Below are positions 28,185-37,455 of a DNA stretch of 64,000 nt, piece by piece. Both the position numbers and the translations under genes were made by a program. Origin of the DNA: Agromyces terreus (GTDB lineage Bacteria > Actinomycetota > Actinomycetes > Actinomycetales > Microbacteriaceae); contig NZ_WBIS01000005.1 of NCBI RefSeq assembly GCF_009749465.1, positions 124,001 to 188,000 on the forward strand. The letters are read 5' to 3'. The notes below the pieces were generated by a model. That model was not told the origin of the DNA. It did no database searches and worked only from the letters and a program-made list of their open reading frames with translations. Numbering within the stretch: position 1 is the stretch's first letter; each line of letters begins with the position of its first letter.

Positions 28185-28886
28185 ATGGACAGCCACGCCC
28201 AGGTCGACCCTCGGAGGCACTCCGGCGACACCTGGATCGTGATCCCCCTCTACAACGAGGGCAGCGTCATCGCGCGGGTCGTCGCCGAGCTGCGCGAGCA
28301 TTTCGAGCACATCGTCTGCGTCGACGACGGCAGCACCGACGGCTCCGCCGACGCCGCCGAGGCCGCCGGGGCCCGCCTCATCCGGCATCCGGTCAATCTC
28401 GGTCAGGGAGCGGCCCTGCAGACGGGCTTCGACTACGTCGTGAAGCAGCCCGGCGCACGGTATCTCGTCACGTTCGACGCCGACGGCCAGCACCGCATCG
28501 AAGACGCCATGCTCATGCTCGACCTCGCGAAGCACGACGACGTCGCGATCGTCTTCGGGTCCCGGTTCCTCGACGACCGCACGAATCCGGGCGTGCTGAA
28601 GAAGATCGTGCTGCAGACGGCCGTCTGGGTGACGAACAAGACCACCGGGCTCCACCTCACCGACGCGCACAACGGACTGCGCGTGATCCGCACCGACGCG
28701 GCCGCGCAGATCCACCTCGAGCAGGACCGCATGGCGCACGCCTCCGAGATCGTGATGAAGCTCGGGCGCACGAAGCTCCCGTGGCGCGAGTTCCCCGTCG
28801 AGGTGCTGTACACCGACTACTCGAAGGCGAAGGGGCAGTCCCTGTTGAACTCCGTCAACATCCTCGTCGACCTGCTGGTGAGGTGA
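28185..28886 (+). CDS. Family 2 glycosyltransferase, polyprenyl-phosphate mannosyl/glucosyltransferase-like
   Basis: The 233-residue product is a compact GT-A enzyme without C-terminal membrane helices: WIVIPLYNEGSVIARVVAEL, VDDGSTDGSADAAEAAG, HPVNLGQGAALQTGFDYV, FDADGQHRIED with the DxD metal site near residue 100, FGSRFLD and TDAHNGLRVIR. This is the dolichyl-phosphate-mannose synthase-like branch, which typically transfers a sugar from a nucleotide donor to polyprenyl phosphate. The next gene, three bases downstream, encodes a small DUF2304 membrane protein, a common partner of this type and perhaps its membrane anchor. The polyprenyl-linked sugar could then feed a GT-C enzyme such as the product of 29331-31292. 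The specific sugar is unknown. Confidence 0.85.
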   Translation: MDSHAQVDPRRHSGDTWIVIPLYNEGSVIARVVAELREHFEHIVCVDDGSTDGSADAAEAAGARLIRHPVNLGQGAALQTGFDYVVKQPGARYLVTFDADGQHRIEDAMLMLDLAKHDDVAIVFGSRFLDDRTNPGVLKKIVLQTAVWVTNKTTGLHLTDAHNGLRVIRTDAAAQIHLEQDRMAHASEIVMKLGRTKLPWREFPVEVLYTDYSKAKGQSLLNSVNILVDLLVR

Positions 28887-28889
28887 CCC

Positions 28890-29309
28890 ATGTGGATCCA
28901 GATCCTCCTCGTCGTCGGCGTCATCCTCATCGGGTTCTTCCTCGCCCGACCGGCCGGCGGCGACAGCCACCTCGCCCTTCGCCGGCTCTTCATGGCGGCG
29001 TTCGTCGCCGTCGCCATCCTGTCGATCCTGTTCCCGCAGTGGCTCAGCTGGTTCGCGAACCTCATCGGCGTCGGCCGAGGCGCCGACCTCATGCTCTACG
29101 CGCTCATCCTGGCGTTCCTGGTGTTCGTCGCGACGACGTACCGGCGCAACGTCCAGGTGAACCACCGCATCACGCTGCTCGCACGTGAGATCGCGCTCGC
29201 CCGCGCCGACGCCGAAGACGCCCGCGCCGCGATCATCGCCCACGAGGCCGAGTCGTCGGATGCCGCAGATGAGCGCCCTGCGGCCGACCGCATCGAGCGC
29301 GAGGACTGA
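28890..29309 (+). CDS. DUF2304 small membrane protein
   Basis: The 139-residue product has three predicted membrane helices (about residues 2-20, 32-55 and 66-85), then a charged amphipathic stretch (NHRITLLAREIALARADAEDARAAI) that looks like a coiled coil, and an acidic tail. This matches DUF2304 (PF10066), whose genes usually sit next to a polyprenyl-phosphate glycosyltransferase gene, as here (three-base gap). The coiled-coil part may bind the cytosolic transferase and bring it to the membrane; that role is inferred. The ATG at 28890 is immediately after the upstream stop, so translation is probably coupled. Confidence 0.82.
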   Translation: MWIQILLVVGVILIGFFLARPAGGDSHLALRRLFMAAFVAVAILSILFPQWLSWFANLIGVGRGADLMLYALILAFLVFVATTYRRNVQVNHRITLLAREIALARADAEDARAAIIAHEAESSDAADERPAADRIERED

Positions 29310-29330
29310 TCTCCGCCGACGCCCGACGGG

Positions 29331-31292
29331 TCAGTCGCAGGCCGTGATGCGGTAGAGCACGGCGTCGCCCTCGCGGTCGACCTCCTCGGCCACGCCCGCC
29401 TCCTCGAGGTGGCGAAGTCCTCGGTACGGTGTCGCGCCGTCGATGCGGATGCCGGTCTCGCCGGAGTCCTGGAAGTAACTGCCGAAGTCGAGCACGTGCG
29501 TCACCCCCGCCGATCGGACCGCCTCGCAGACGGCCGGGTCGTCGAGGGCGTCGTTCAGGTGCTCGTTGATGATCGCCGCCTCGGGGAACACGTACGAGTT
29601 GAAGTGCGGGTTCAGCATGCGCCGCCCGGTCAGGGCGTACGCGAACGCCGCACCCGTCCACGGGTTGCCGGCGATGACCGCGTCTTCGGCGACGTGCTCG
29701 GGGATGCGCTCGATGAGGGCGCGCTCGCTCCCCGAGAGGATCGGGGCGTCCTCGGCGTCGGTGTAGGTGCGGGCCGTCCAGGCGAGCTGCGCCCCCATGG
29801 CCGGGCTGAGCTGCGTGGCGAGCACCAGCACGACGAGGCCGCCCGCGCCGAGCGATCGGGCACCGCGCGAGCTCGGGACGAGCCGCAGCCTGGGCAGCGC
29901 GAAGCGCTGCACCAGCCGCCAGAGGAAGAGGGCGCCGAAGACCGCCATCGGGACGGCGGCGATGACGAGCAGCGAGCTCAATCGGGGCGGGTCGCGGTAG
30001 AACACGCCGACGACCCACGCCCGCAGCTTCCACGACGGGCCGGCCGCCGCGACGACGAAGAGCACGACCGTCACGGCCCAGGTCGCGACGAACCAGAGCT
30101 TCTCGCGCCGGCGGATGAGGTCGATGACGCCGAGCAGGGCGAGCGAGCCCGCGACGACGGACGGGATCGCCCCGTCGAACCCCTGGAAGACGGATTCGAC
30201 GAGGGCCCAGAGCGGGTTCGTGTACGTGGGCCACGGCGAGTTCGCGCCGATGCGCCCGAACCAGATCCAGACGGCCGCGAACGCCACGAGCCCGAGGCCG
30301 AGCAGGACCCACCACACCGCCTGCCGGCGGCCGGGGACCGATCGGATCGCGGGGATCGCACGCCAGATGACGAGCGGCAGGACCATCGCCGCCCAGGCGA
30401 AGGCCGCGGCGGGCTGCGCGAAGGCGATGCCCACCAGGATGACCGCGAGCAGGATGCTGCGGAACACGATGCCGCGGCTCCGCCAGGCCCGCTCCTGGCC
30501 GAGCGAGAACGCGAAGGCGAGGGCGCCGGGGAGGAGCGCGAGGGCGAGGGCGTACGGGTACAGCACGCCGAACGTCAGCATCATCAGGGGGAAGGCCGGG
30601 AACGCGGCTGCCATGACGCCGACCGCGAGGGTGGCGGAGAGGCTCCTCGGCAGCAGCGAACGCATCAGGAGGAGGCATCCGGACGGCCAGACCAGGGCCG
30701 CCACGACGACGCTGACCGCATTGACCGACACGGGGATCGTGCCGATGCCGGTCGCGGCGACGAGCGAGGTCACCGCGTGCCATCCTGCCGGGTAGAACGC
30801 GTGCGCCCCCTCGGGCAGCACGAGCCCCTGGATGTCGAACGACGACGCGCTGCCGGTGTCGAGGATGTAGCGGACGCCGTTGAGGTGGAAGAAGGCGTCG
30901 AAGGTCTGCGAGATGCGGTCGGGGGCGCCGAGCCCGATCACGAGCTGGGTGCCGATGATCACCGCCGCGATCGCGAGCGACACGAACGTCCAGATGCTGA
31001 CGGGCGGCTCGGTCCGGGGCAGGCGAGCGGCACGGCGGCGCACGAGCTGGCCGGCCACACCCACCGGCACGGAGACGACCACGAGGGCCGCCGCGATCGG
31101 GAGCGGCGCCCACTCGATGCCGAGTCGGCCGTAGACGATCGCGAGGACCGAGAGGAAGGCGACCGTGATCGCCGGGGCCACGGCCCAGAGCGTGAACCGG
31201 CGCGCCCCGGCGGCGAAGCCGAGCGCGAACCCCGGGCCGAACATCACGGCCGCCGCCATCAGGAGCGGCGGGACGAACTCGAGCCAGCTCAT
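29331..31292 (-). CDS. Large polytopic membrane protein, DUF6541-like, possible GT-C glycosyltransferase
   Basis: The 653-residue product has about thirteen membrane helices over residues 5-510 and a C-terminal extracytoplasmic domain of about 140 residues (LAWTARTYTDAEDAPILSG to the end). An early loop has GLGAPDRISQTFDAFFHLNGVRYILDTGSASSF, where acidic and His residues follow the second group of helices, the usual place of the catalytic Asp in GT-C enzymes. I place it near DUF6541 by general resemblance; that family has no settled function. A role in adding a polyprenyl-linked sugar outside the membrane fits the topology and the nearby polyprenyl-phosphate transferase gene. The ATG at 31292 overlaps the galE stop as ATGA, so it is the second gene of the galE unit. 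Confidence 0.6.
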   Translation of the reverse strand: MSWLEFVPPLLMAAAVMFGPGFALGFAAGARRFTLWAVAPAITVAFLSVLAIVYGRLGIEWAPLPIAAALVVVSVPVGVAGQLVRRRAARLPRTEPPVSIWTFVSLAIAAVIIGTQLVIGLGAPDRISQTFDAFFHLNGVRYILDTGSASSFDIQGLVLPEGAHAFYPAGWHAVTSLVAATGIGTIPVSVNAVSVVVAALVWPSGCLLLMRSLLPRSLSATLAVGVMAAAFPAFPLMMLTFGVLYPYALALALLPGALAFAFSLGQERAWRSRGIVFRSILLAVILVGIAFAQPAAAFAWAAMVLPLVIWRAIPAIRSVPGRRQAVWWVLLGLGLVAFAAVWIWFGRIGANSPWPTYTNPLWALVESVFQGFDGAIPSVVAGSLALLGVIDLIRRREKLWFVATWAVTVVLFVVAAAGPSWKLRAWVVGVFYRDPPRLSSLLVIAAVPMAVFGALFLWRLVQRFALPRLRLVPSSRGARSLGAGGLVVLVLATQLSPAMGAQLAWTARTYTDAEDAPILSGSERALIERIPEHVAEDAVIAGNPWTGAAFAYALTGRRMLNPHFNSYVFPEAAIINEHLNDALDDPAVCEAVRSAGVTHVLDFGSYFQDSGETGIRIDGATPYRGLRHLEEAGVAEEVDREGDAVLYRITACD

Positions 31293-32275
31293 GCGGTCTG
31301 CGCGTCGCGGTGTTCGGCGGCGCGCCAGGCGGAGGCGACCATCTCGTCGAGCGATCGGGTTGCGGTCCAGCCGAGCTCCGCCTCGATGCGGGACGCGTCG
31401 GCCACGACGGCGGCCGGGTCGCCGGGCCGCGCGGGTTCGATGCGCGGCTCGAGGTCGATGCCCGACACGGCGCGGAGGCGCGCGAGCACCTCGAGCACGC
31501 TCGCGCCCGTTCCGGTGCCGACGTTGTAGACCCGCGCCCGCGCCGGGCCCTGCTCGGCCGCGAGCGAGTCGAGCGCGGCGAGGTGCGCCTCGGCGAGATC
31601 GAGGACGTGGATGTAGTCGCGGATGCCGGTGCCGTCGGGCGTCTCGAAGCCGTCGCCGTAGACGAGCGGCGCGAGTCCCCGTCGGACACGGTCGATCGCG
31701 ATCGTCACGAGGTTGAGCGGCAGCGGATCGCCGAGGTCGTCCCAGCCGGCCCCGGCGACGTTGAAGTAGCGGAGCGAGACGGCGTCGATGCCGTGGGCGA
31801 CGACGGCGTCGCGCACGAGCCACTCGCCGATGAGCTTCGACTCGCCGTAGGGGTTGATGGGCAGCGTCGGCGTCGATTCGTCGACCTTCGGGTTCGCCGG
31901 CGTGCCGTACACCGCGGCGGAGGAGGAGAAGACGAGGCGGCGCACGCCCGTGTCGGCCGCCGCGCCGACGACCGCGGCCAGCCCGCCGACGTTGTCGCGG
32001 AAGTACCGCTCGGGCACGGCCACCGACTCGGCCGCCTGCTTGCGCGCGGCGAGGTGCACGATGCCGGTGACGCCGTGCTCGCGGATGCACGCGGCGAGCG
32101 CGCTCCTGGCGTCGTCGCCGGCGAGGTCGATCGTCGCATGGTCGGCGCCCGAGAGGCGCGAGGCGTCGCCGCTGGAGAGGTCGTCGACGACCACGACCTC
32201 GTCACCGCGTTCGATCAGCGACCGGACGACATGCGCGCCGATGTACCCGGCGCCGCCGGTGATGAGAATGGACAC
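31289..32275 (-). CDS. galE: UDP-glucose 4-epimerase
   Basis: The 328-residue product is a short-chain dehydrogenase-type epimerase with SILITGGAGYIGAHVVRSLIERGDEVVVVDDLSSG at the N-terminus, VHLAARKQAAES, the FSSSAAVYGTP serine region, the YGESK catalytic Tyr/Lys pair near residue 150, RYFNVAGA and RDYIHVLDLAEAHLAAL. It interconverts UDP-glucose and UDP-galactose, so with glf it would supply UDP-galactofuranose to the GlfT enzymes. The GTG at 32275 lies seven bases after a TAAACT box (32283-32288) and has no ribosome site, so a leaderless message is likely; the in-frame extension upstream would overlap the next gene. Length is typical (about 325-340). Confidence 0.92.
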   Translation of the reverse strand: MSILITGGAGYIGAHVVRSLIERGDEVVVVDDLSSGDASRLSGADHATIDLAGDDARSALAACIREHGVTGIVHLAARKQAAESVAVPERYFRDNVGGLAAVVGAAADTGVRRLVFSSSAAVYGTPANPKVDESTPTLPINPYGESKLIGEWLVRDAVVAHGIDAVSLRYFNVAGAGWDDLGDPLPLNLVTIAIDRVRRGLAPLVYGDGFETPDGTGIRDYIHVLDLAEAHLAALDSLAAEQGPARARVYNVGTGTGASVLEVLARLRAVSGIDLEPRIEPARPGDPAAVVADASRIEAELGWTATRSLDEMVASAWRAAEHRDAQTA

Positions 32276-32282
32276 GGCTGAC

Positions 32283-32288
32283 AGTTTA
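32283..32288 (-). promoter_or_regulatory. -10 box, leaderless promoter of galE
   Basis: TAAACT on the minus strand with seven bases to the GTG at 32275, in a 41-base gap after the glycosyltransferase gene stop. No ribosome site intervenes. Confidence 0.5.
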
Positions 32289-32316
32289 CGTGCGCGACCC
32301 GGGTGCGCCGGGCCGA

Positions 32317-33150
32317 CTACGCCTTCGCCCGGTCGCCGGCGATCAGCCGCCGGTAGGCGACCTTGCGCACGGGCTCCGGCACGAACCGGTACACGCCGCG
32401 GACGGTCACGTTGCGCACGTACTGGCCCCTGGTGGTGAAGCGGATGCCGCGGAGTGCGCGCTGCAGCGCGAGCTCGCTGCGCCACTGGGCGCGGCCCCCA
32501 CGGCGGGCGTAGGCCCCCGCACCGACCCGGTACATGACGAGGGGCTCGGCGAGGTTGCCGACCGACGCGCCGCCGGCGATCATGCGCGCGAACAGCCAGT
32601 AGTCCTCCATGAGGCCCATCGCCTGGTAGCCGCCGACGCGGTCGACGACGGTGCGCCGGTACACCACCGTGGGGTGGCTGAACGGATCGTGGAACCGGGC
32701 GTACGAGGCGATGTCCGCGGCATCCGTGCGCGGCACGCGCTTGCCGACGATGGAGCCGTCGTCGTCGAGGAACTCGAGCATGCCGGTGCCCACCAGGTCG
32801 AGGCCGCCCTCGACGAGGGGCACCTGCTTGGCGAAGCGCTCGGGCAGCGAGATGTCGTCGGCGTCCATGCGGGCGACGATGTCGTGGTCGCTGAGCGCGA
32901 GGCCCTCGGTGAGCGCCCGGGTGAGGCCCACGTTCTCGGGCAGCACGTGGTGCACGACCCGGACCTCGGATGCCGTGACGGCGGCGTCGATCGCCGCTGC
33001 GAGGTCGTCGCCGACCGGGCCGTCCTGCACGAGCACGACCTGTTCGGGACGTCGCGTCTGCTGGGTGACGCTCGAGGTGAACGCCTTGGTGAAGTGCGCT
33101 GCGTCGTCGCCGCGGTAGACGGGCATGAGCAGCGCGAACGGCTCCGCCAT
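32317..33150 (-). CDS. Family 2 glycosyltransferase
   Basis: The 277-residue product starts FALLMPVYRGDDAAHFTKAFTSSVTQQTRRPEQVVLVQDGPVGD, then has LPENVGLTRALTEGLALSDHDIVARMDADDISLPERFAKQV with the MDADD metal site near residue 90, HPTVVYRRTVVDRVGGYQAMGLMEDYWLFARM with the ED base near 190, and a basic C-terminus. It resembles the rhamnosyl and beta-glycosyl group of GT2. The ATG at 33150 shares one base with the stop of the upstream GlfT1-like gene, so these two work from one message, possibly adding early sugars of the galactan linker. That is inference from the pairing. Confidence 0.85.
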   Translation of the reverse strand: MAEPFALLMPVYRGDDAAHFTKAFTSSVTQQTRRPEQVVLVQDGPVGDDLAAAIDAAVTASEVRVVHHVLPENVGLTRALTEGLALSDHDIVARMDADDISLPERFAKQVPLVEGGLDLVGTGMLEFLDDDGSIVGKRVPRTDAADIASYARFHDPFSHPTVVYRRTVVDRVGGYQAMGLMEDYWLFARMIAGGASVGNLAEPLVMYRVGAGAYARRGGRAQWRSELALQRALRGIRFTTRGQYVRNVTVRGVYRFVPEPVRKVAYRRLIAGDRAKA

Positions 33151-34097
33151 CAGCCCTCCACCGCGCGCACGGCCTCGCTGACCTCGCCGAGCCCCGCGAG
33201 CGATGCGCCGTTGGGGCGCGGCCGGGTGCGGGTGCCGTCGCGGTAGCCGCGGTTCCATCCGTCGCGGAGCACCGCGCGGTCGGAGGAGCGGAGGAAGGTC
33301 CTGATCCACCTGCGGATGCTGGAACCGCCGTAGACGAGCTTCTCGAAGCCCGACAGGCTCTGCGAGCGACGGAACATCCAGAGCTTGTTGCGGACCTCGT
33401 AGTAGAAGCGCGGCCCGGGGTCGGCATCCGTCGAGCCGAGCACCTTCGTCTTGTGCACGACCACGGAGGCCGGCACATGCAGGCCCCGCCGCCCGCGCAG
33501 CACGCGCGTCGAGTACTCGAAGTCGTCGTTCCAGATGAAGTAGTCGGCGATGGGCAGTCCGACCCGGCGCACGACGTCGGCGCGCACGAGCATCGACACG
33601 AACGAGGTGCTGCGCACCGCGATGCCGCCCGCTCGCGCCGCGGCGACGCGTTCGGCCTTGCCGACGAAGGGCTTGGGGCGCGGCGTGTTCATGGGGTGCT
33701 CGGTGCCGTCGGTCCAGATCACCCGGGAGCCGGCGGCGACGACGTCGGTGCCGGCGACCGCCTCGAGGAGCGCCTCGAGCGCACCCTCGGTGGGCACGGT
33801 GTCGTCGTCCATGAGCCAGAGCCAGTCGGGGTCGTGGCGGTCGAGGGCCACGGCCATGCCGGCGGCGAACCCGCCGGCCCCGCCCGTGTTGCGCGAGAGG
33901 GTCACGAGGTCGACGAGCGCTCCGGCGGCCCGGGCGACCTCGGCGGTGTCGTCGGTCGAGGCGTTGTCGACGACGACGACCCTGGCGACCGGGGTGAGCT
34001 GGGCGCCGAGCGCGTCGAGCACCTCGACGAGCAGGTCTCGGCGGTTATAGGCGACGACGACGGCCACGACGCGCGCGTTCTGCCGGTTCGGACTCAT
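33150..34097 (-). CDS. glfT1: GlfT1-like galactofuranosyltransferase
   Basis: The 315-residue product is a GT2 enzyme with VVAVVVAYNRRDLLVEVLDAL, VVVDNASTDDTAEV, NTGGAGGFAAGMAVAL, WLWLMDDDTVPTEGALEAL with the DDD metal site near residue 95, SMLVRADVVRRVGLPIADYFIWNDDFEYSTRVL with WNDD as the probable base, and a C-terminal FYYEVRNKLWMFRR segment. The NTGGAGGF and FIWNDD pattern is shared with mycobacterial GlfT1, which starts the galactan on the lipid-linked linker. I chose the ATG at 34097, preceded by AGAGAG; an upstream ATG at 34130 is also possible. With glfT2 at 1829 and glf at 7855 the galactofuranose set is complete. A rhamnosyltransferase is the main alternative. Confidence 0.78.
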   Translation of the reverse strand: MSPNRQNARVVAVVVAYNRRDLLVEVLDALGAQLTPVARVVVVDNASTDDTAEVARAAGALVDLVTLSRNTGGAGGFAAGMAVALDRHDPDWLWLMDDDTVPTEGALEALLEAVAGTDVVAAGSRVIWTDGTEHPMNTPRPKPFVGKAERVAAARAGGIAVRSTSFVSMLVRADVVRRVGLPIADYFIWNDDFEYSTRVLRGRRGLHVPASVVVHKTKVLGSTDADPGPRFYYEVRNKLWMFRRSQSLSGFEKLVYGGSSIRRWIRTFLRSSDRAVLRDGWNRGYRDGTRTRPRPNGASLAGLGEVSEAVRAVEG

Positions 34098-34201
34098 GTG
34101 ACTCTCTGGGATTCGGGGATGACATTCCATCTTGCCCTGCCGGCACGCGCCGTGCCGACCATGGGCACCGCTTCCCGTCGGATTCGCAGGGGTGCGACGG
34201 G

Positions 34202-34207
34202 TAGATT
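34202..34207 (+). promoter_or_regulatory. Possible -10 box for the GT4 gene at 34241
   Basis: TAGATT lies 33 bases before the ATG at 34241, which has its own AAGGAG site at 34231-34236, so this would be a message with a short leader. The 143-base gap 34098-34240 separates divergent genes and also has to drive glfT1; no clear minus-strand box was found. Confidence 0.4.
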
Positions 34208-34240
34208 TGCAGGGTTGCCACCCGCCGACGAAGGAGCTGC

Positions 34241-35383
34241 ATGGCCACCACCCTCCGGATGATCGTCGATCAGGTGATCGCGCCCGTTCCCGGCCCGCTC
34301 GGCGTCTACACGCAAGCGCTCACCTCGGCACTGATCGCGAACGCGCCGACCGGATGCCACGTCGAGGGCATCGTCTCCTCGCCGTCCGTCGCCGAGGTCG
34401 AACGCATCGACGCGCTCTTCCCGGGCATGGCCGGGCTCTACAAGACGTCGCTCGCGCGCCGCGAGCTCACGGCCGCCTGGCAGCTCGGGCTCACCACCTC
34501 CCCCGGCGGCGGCATGATCCACGCCCCGAGCCTGTTCGCGCCGCTCCGTCGGCACGATCGCTCGGTGAGCGGCGACCAGGTCGTCGTGACCGTCCACGAC
34601 CTCTCGCCGTGGCTGCATCCCGAGTCGCTCCCGCCGTCGCAGGTGGCGTGGTCGAAGTCGATGCTGAAGCGCGCCCGCAAGCACGCCGACGCGATCGTCG
34701 TGCCGACGCACGCGCTCGCCGAGCGCCTCGGCGAGCTGGCCCGCCTCGACGACCGCGTGCGCGTGATCGGCACCGCGCCCCGGCCGGGTCTCGCCCGCCC
34801 GTCGTCGCTCGAATCCTCGCTGCGCGCGACCCGCCTCGGCCTCCCGTCGCAGTACCTGGTGACGAGCGGCACGCTCGAGCCGCGCAGGGGCGTCATCGAC
34901 CTGCTCGAGGCGCTCGGCCGCCCCGGCGTGCCCGAGATCCCGCTCGTCGTGCTCGGCCCGTCGACGTGGGGCGAGGTGCATCTCGCGAACGTCGCCGAGG
35001 AGTCGGGGGTCGACCCCCGCCTGGTGCGGGCGATCGAGTGCGACGACCCGATCGACCTCGCGGTGGTGCTGTCCGGCGCGACCGCATGCGTCGCGCCCGC
35101 ACACGACGACGCCCCGGCGACCGGGCTCATCGAGGCGTTCAGCCTCGGCGTTCCGGTCATCCACTCCGACACGGCCACTCATCTCGAGGTCGCGGCCGAG
35201 TCCGGCATCTCCGTCACGGTCGGCTCCGGCGGTTACGCCGACCGGCTCGCGGCCGCGGTCACCTCCGTGGTCGAGCAGCCCGCGGTGGCCGAGCGCCTCT
35301 CGGTGACCTCGACCGACCGCGCCCGCGCGTTCAGCTGGCGCGACTCGGCCGAACGCGTCTGGCAGCTGCACGCCGACCTCTGA
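34241..35383 (+). CDS. Family 4 glycosyltransferase
   Basis: The 380-residue product has a GT-B build: MIVDQVIAPVPGPLGVYTQALTSALI at the start, VVVTVHDLSPWLHPESLPPSQVAWSKSMLKRARKHADAIVVPTHALAERL in the middle, LVTSGTLEPRRGVIDLLEALGRP at the donor-domain start, and the DDAPATGLIEAFSLGVPVIHSD acidic motif near residue 290. No membrane spans. A good AAGGAG site stands four bases before the ATG. It is a single gene at the right end of the polysaccharide locus, convergent with the LCP gene; the 116 bases after it hold nothing I can identify. Substrate unknown, perhaps mannose by general resemblance. Confidence 0.82.
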   Translation: MATTLRMIVDQVIAPVPGPLGVYTQALTSALIANAPTGCHVEGIVSSPSVAEVERIDALFPGMAGLYKTSLARRELTAAWQLGLTTSPGGGMIHAPSLFAPLRRHDRSVSGDQVVVTVHDLSPWLHPESLPPSQVAWSKSMLKRARKHADAIVVPTHALAERLGELARLDDRVRVIGTAPRPGLARPSSLESSLRATRLGLPSQYLVTSGTLEPRRGVIDLLEALGRPGVPEIPLVVLGPSTWGEVHLANVAEESGVDPRLVRAIECDDPIDLAVVLSGATACVAPAHDDAPATGLIEAFSLGVPVIHSDTATHLEVAAESGISVTVGSGGYADRLAAAVTSVVEQPAVAERLSVTSTDRARAFSWRDSAERVWQLHADL

Positions 35384-35499
35384 GCCCGCTCGAACCGTGG
35401 CATCCGCCCCTCGGGGGCCGGTGGGACGCTCACCGCTGAGGCTCGGCGCGGATGCCCGGCGCTGACTCGCCGCGACCGCGCGACGCACGTCCGGCCCGG

Positions 35500-36873
35500 T
35501 CAGCCCTCTTCGGGCTCGGCCGTCACCGGCGTGAGGGCCTCGTCGATGAGCTGGCGCACGTAGTCGTAGTCGGGGTCCTCGGCCGAGTCGACGCCGTTGT
35601 CGGGCGTCAGCGGCACGGTGATGATCGGCAGGTCCTTCGTCTTCATGCCGAGGTCGACGAAGTACCCGAGCATCGACTGCGGGATGTCGGTCTTCACCGT
35701 GTCGGCTCCGGCCGCCGCGATGCCCTGGAACTTCGTCAGCACGGTCGCGGGCGTGAACTGCTGCAGGATCGCCGCCTCGAGGTTGTGCTGGCGCTGCATG
35801 CGCTCGTAGTCGCCGCCCGCGACGCCGTAGCGCGCCCGGCCGTACCAGAGCGCGTGGTAGCCGTCGAGGTGCTGCTGGCCGGGCTCGATCCATCCGTCGA
35901 CGCCGTTGTTGTCCTCGTCGCCGCCGATGGGGATGCGCGTCTCGACGTTGATGTCGATGCCGCCGAGCGCGTCGATGAGCTGCTCGAAGCCCTGCATGTC
36001 GATGAGCACGTAGTACTGGACCGTGAGGCCCGTGATGCCCTCGACGGCGTCGCGCATGCCCTCGATGCCGGGCTCGCTGCCCTGCGACACGGCGTCGGGG
36101 TACATCTCGGGCGACTTGAGCTCGACCTCGGTGTAGATGGAGTTGAGCTGGCAGACGTCGACCTCGCAGCCGTCGATCGCGCCGTAGCCCTCGGGGTACA
36201 CCTGGTACAGCGGCGAGTCCTCGGGGAACGGCACGTCGACGAAGTCGCGCGGCAGGCCGATCGTGACCGCCTGGCCGGTGTCGGCGTCGATGCTCACGAG
36301 GCTCATGCTGTCGGGGCGCATGCCCTCGCGGTCGGGGCCGGAGTCGCCGCCGAGCAGGAGGATGTTGTAGCGGCCGTCGACCGGCGGCTGGCTCGGACCG
36401 GCCACGAACACCGACGACAGGAACCCGCTCGCGGTGGTCGCGACGTACGCCCCGTACGCGGCCGTGCCCGAGACGAACACCATGACGGCGATCGACAGCA
36501 GCGCCACCCAGGGTCGCGCGGTGGGCGCGGTCTTCACGAGCCGCACGAGCCGCAGGGTGTCGAGCGTGAGCACGACCCAGAGCACGGCGTAGAACACGAG
36601 CAGCGCGGCGAGCACCCAGAGCGCGATGCTGTTCGAGACGATCGAGTAGAGCACCGTGGGCCAGAGGAGCCACGTCACGAGGGCGAGCACGGCCAGCGTC
36701 CAGAGCGTCAGCGTCGCGCCCAGGCCGAACCGGCCGAGGCGACGGTCGCCGGTGAGCACCTGCACCGAGCCCGGGATGAGCAGGTTCAACCCGACGAGCC
36801 ACCAGGCACGACGGGTCATGACCGTGCGCGAGGCGGCATCGGGGTACCGGATCGGGCTTGCGGCGAGGGTCAT
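35500..36873 (-). CDS. LytR-CpsA-Psr family glycopolymer ligase
   Basis: The 457-residue product is unusual in having four or more N-terminal membrane helices (about residues 24-150) before the extracytoplasmic LCP domain, rather than one. The domain shows the family marks [45 protein letters not shown], then [23 protein letters not shown], the [15 protein letters not shown] arginine segment and [18 protein letters not shown] proteins move lipid-linked wall polymers onto peptidoglycan, so this could attach the glycan made by the left half of the window. The ATG at 36873 overlaps the purE stop as ATGA, so it is the last gene of a purK-purE-LCP unit. The extra helices are seen in many actinobacterial members. 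Confidence 0.9.
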   Translation of the reverse strand: MTLAASPIRYPDAASRTVMTRRAWWLVGLNLLIPGSVQVLTGDRRLGRFGLGATLTLWTLAVLALVTWLLWPTVLYSIVSNSIALWVLAALLVFYAVLWVVLTLDTLRLVRLVKTAPTARPWVALLSIAVMVFVSGTAAYGAYVATTASGFLSSVFVAGPSQPPVDGRYNILLLGGDSGPDREGMRPDSMSLVSIDADTGQAVTIGLPRDFVDVPFPEDSPLYQVYPEGYGAIDGCEVDVCQLNSIYTEVELKSPEMYPDAVSQGSEPGIEGMRDAVEGITGLTVQYYVLIDMQGFEQLIDALGGIDINVETRIPIGGDEDNNGVDGWIEPGQQHLDGYHALWYGRARYGVAGGDYERMQRQHNLEAAILQQFTPATVLTKFQGIAAAGADTVKTDIPQSMLGYFVDLGMKTKDLPIITVPLTPDNGVDSAEDPDYDYVRQLIDEALTPVTAEPEEG

Positions 36874-37373
36874 CGGGTCGACTTCAACCGTTCGTTCTTC
36901 TCTTCGACGAGGTCGGCGAGGGCTGCGGCGTACTCGGCGAGCGCGTCGGAGAGCGCGGGGTCGGATGCCCCGAGCACGCGCACCGCGTAGAGACCGGCGT
37001 TCTTCGCCCCGCCGATGGCCATGGTCGCGACCGGGATGCCGCCGGGCATCTGCACGATCGAGAGCAGCGAATCGAGCCCGTCGAGGCGCGCCAGCGGCAC
37101 GGGAACGCCCACCACGGGCAGGGTCGTGACCGAGGCGAGCATGCCGGGCAGGTGCGCGGCGCCGCCGGCGCCCGCGATGATGACCTTGATGCCGCGCGCG
37201 GCCGCCTGCTGGCCGTAGGCGATCATCTTCTCGGGGGTGCGGTGCGCCGAGAGCACCTCGACCTCGTGCGCGACGCCGAATTCGTCGAGCACGGCGGATG
37301 CCTCGCGCATCACGTTCCAGTCGGAGTCGGAACCCATCACGACGCCCACGAGCGGGCCGGTTGCTGCAGTCAC
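36870..37373 (-). CDS. purE: N5-carboxyaminoimidazole ribonucleotide mutase
   Basis: The 167-residue product carries the PurE marks [59 protein letters not shown] and [10 protein letters not shown]. It converts N5-CAIR to CAIR in purine synthesis, working after PurK, whose gene lies just upstream. The start is a GTG at 37373. Length is typical (about 160-170). The gene overlaps the LCP gene start by four bases. There is an 82-base gap to purK, with no terminator seen, so both are probably on one transcript. Confidence 0.97.
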   Translation of the reverse strand: MTAATGPLVGVVMGSDSDWNVMREASAVLDEFGVAHEVEVLSAHRTPEKMIAYGQQAAARGIKVIIAGAGGAAHLPGMLASVTTLPVVGVPVPLARLDGLDSLLSIVQMPGGIPVATMAIGGAKNAGLYAVRVLGASDPALSDALAEYAAALADLVEEKNERLKSTR

Positions 37374-37455
37374 CCGACGATCTTAGGATGCCCGGCTGGC
37401 AGATCGCCGCAGGGCGCGCACGGGCCGCCCGACCCGTCCGCCGACGGCGTGCGCG

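Noticed and set aside
35384-35499. Small gene or RNA between the GT4 gene and the LCP gene
   Set aside because: Only 116 bases between convergent genes, with no ribosome site, frame or strong stem that I could support.
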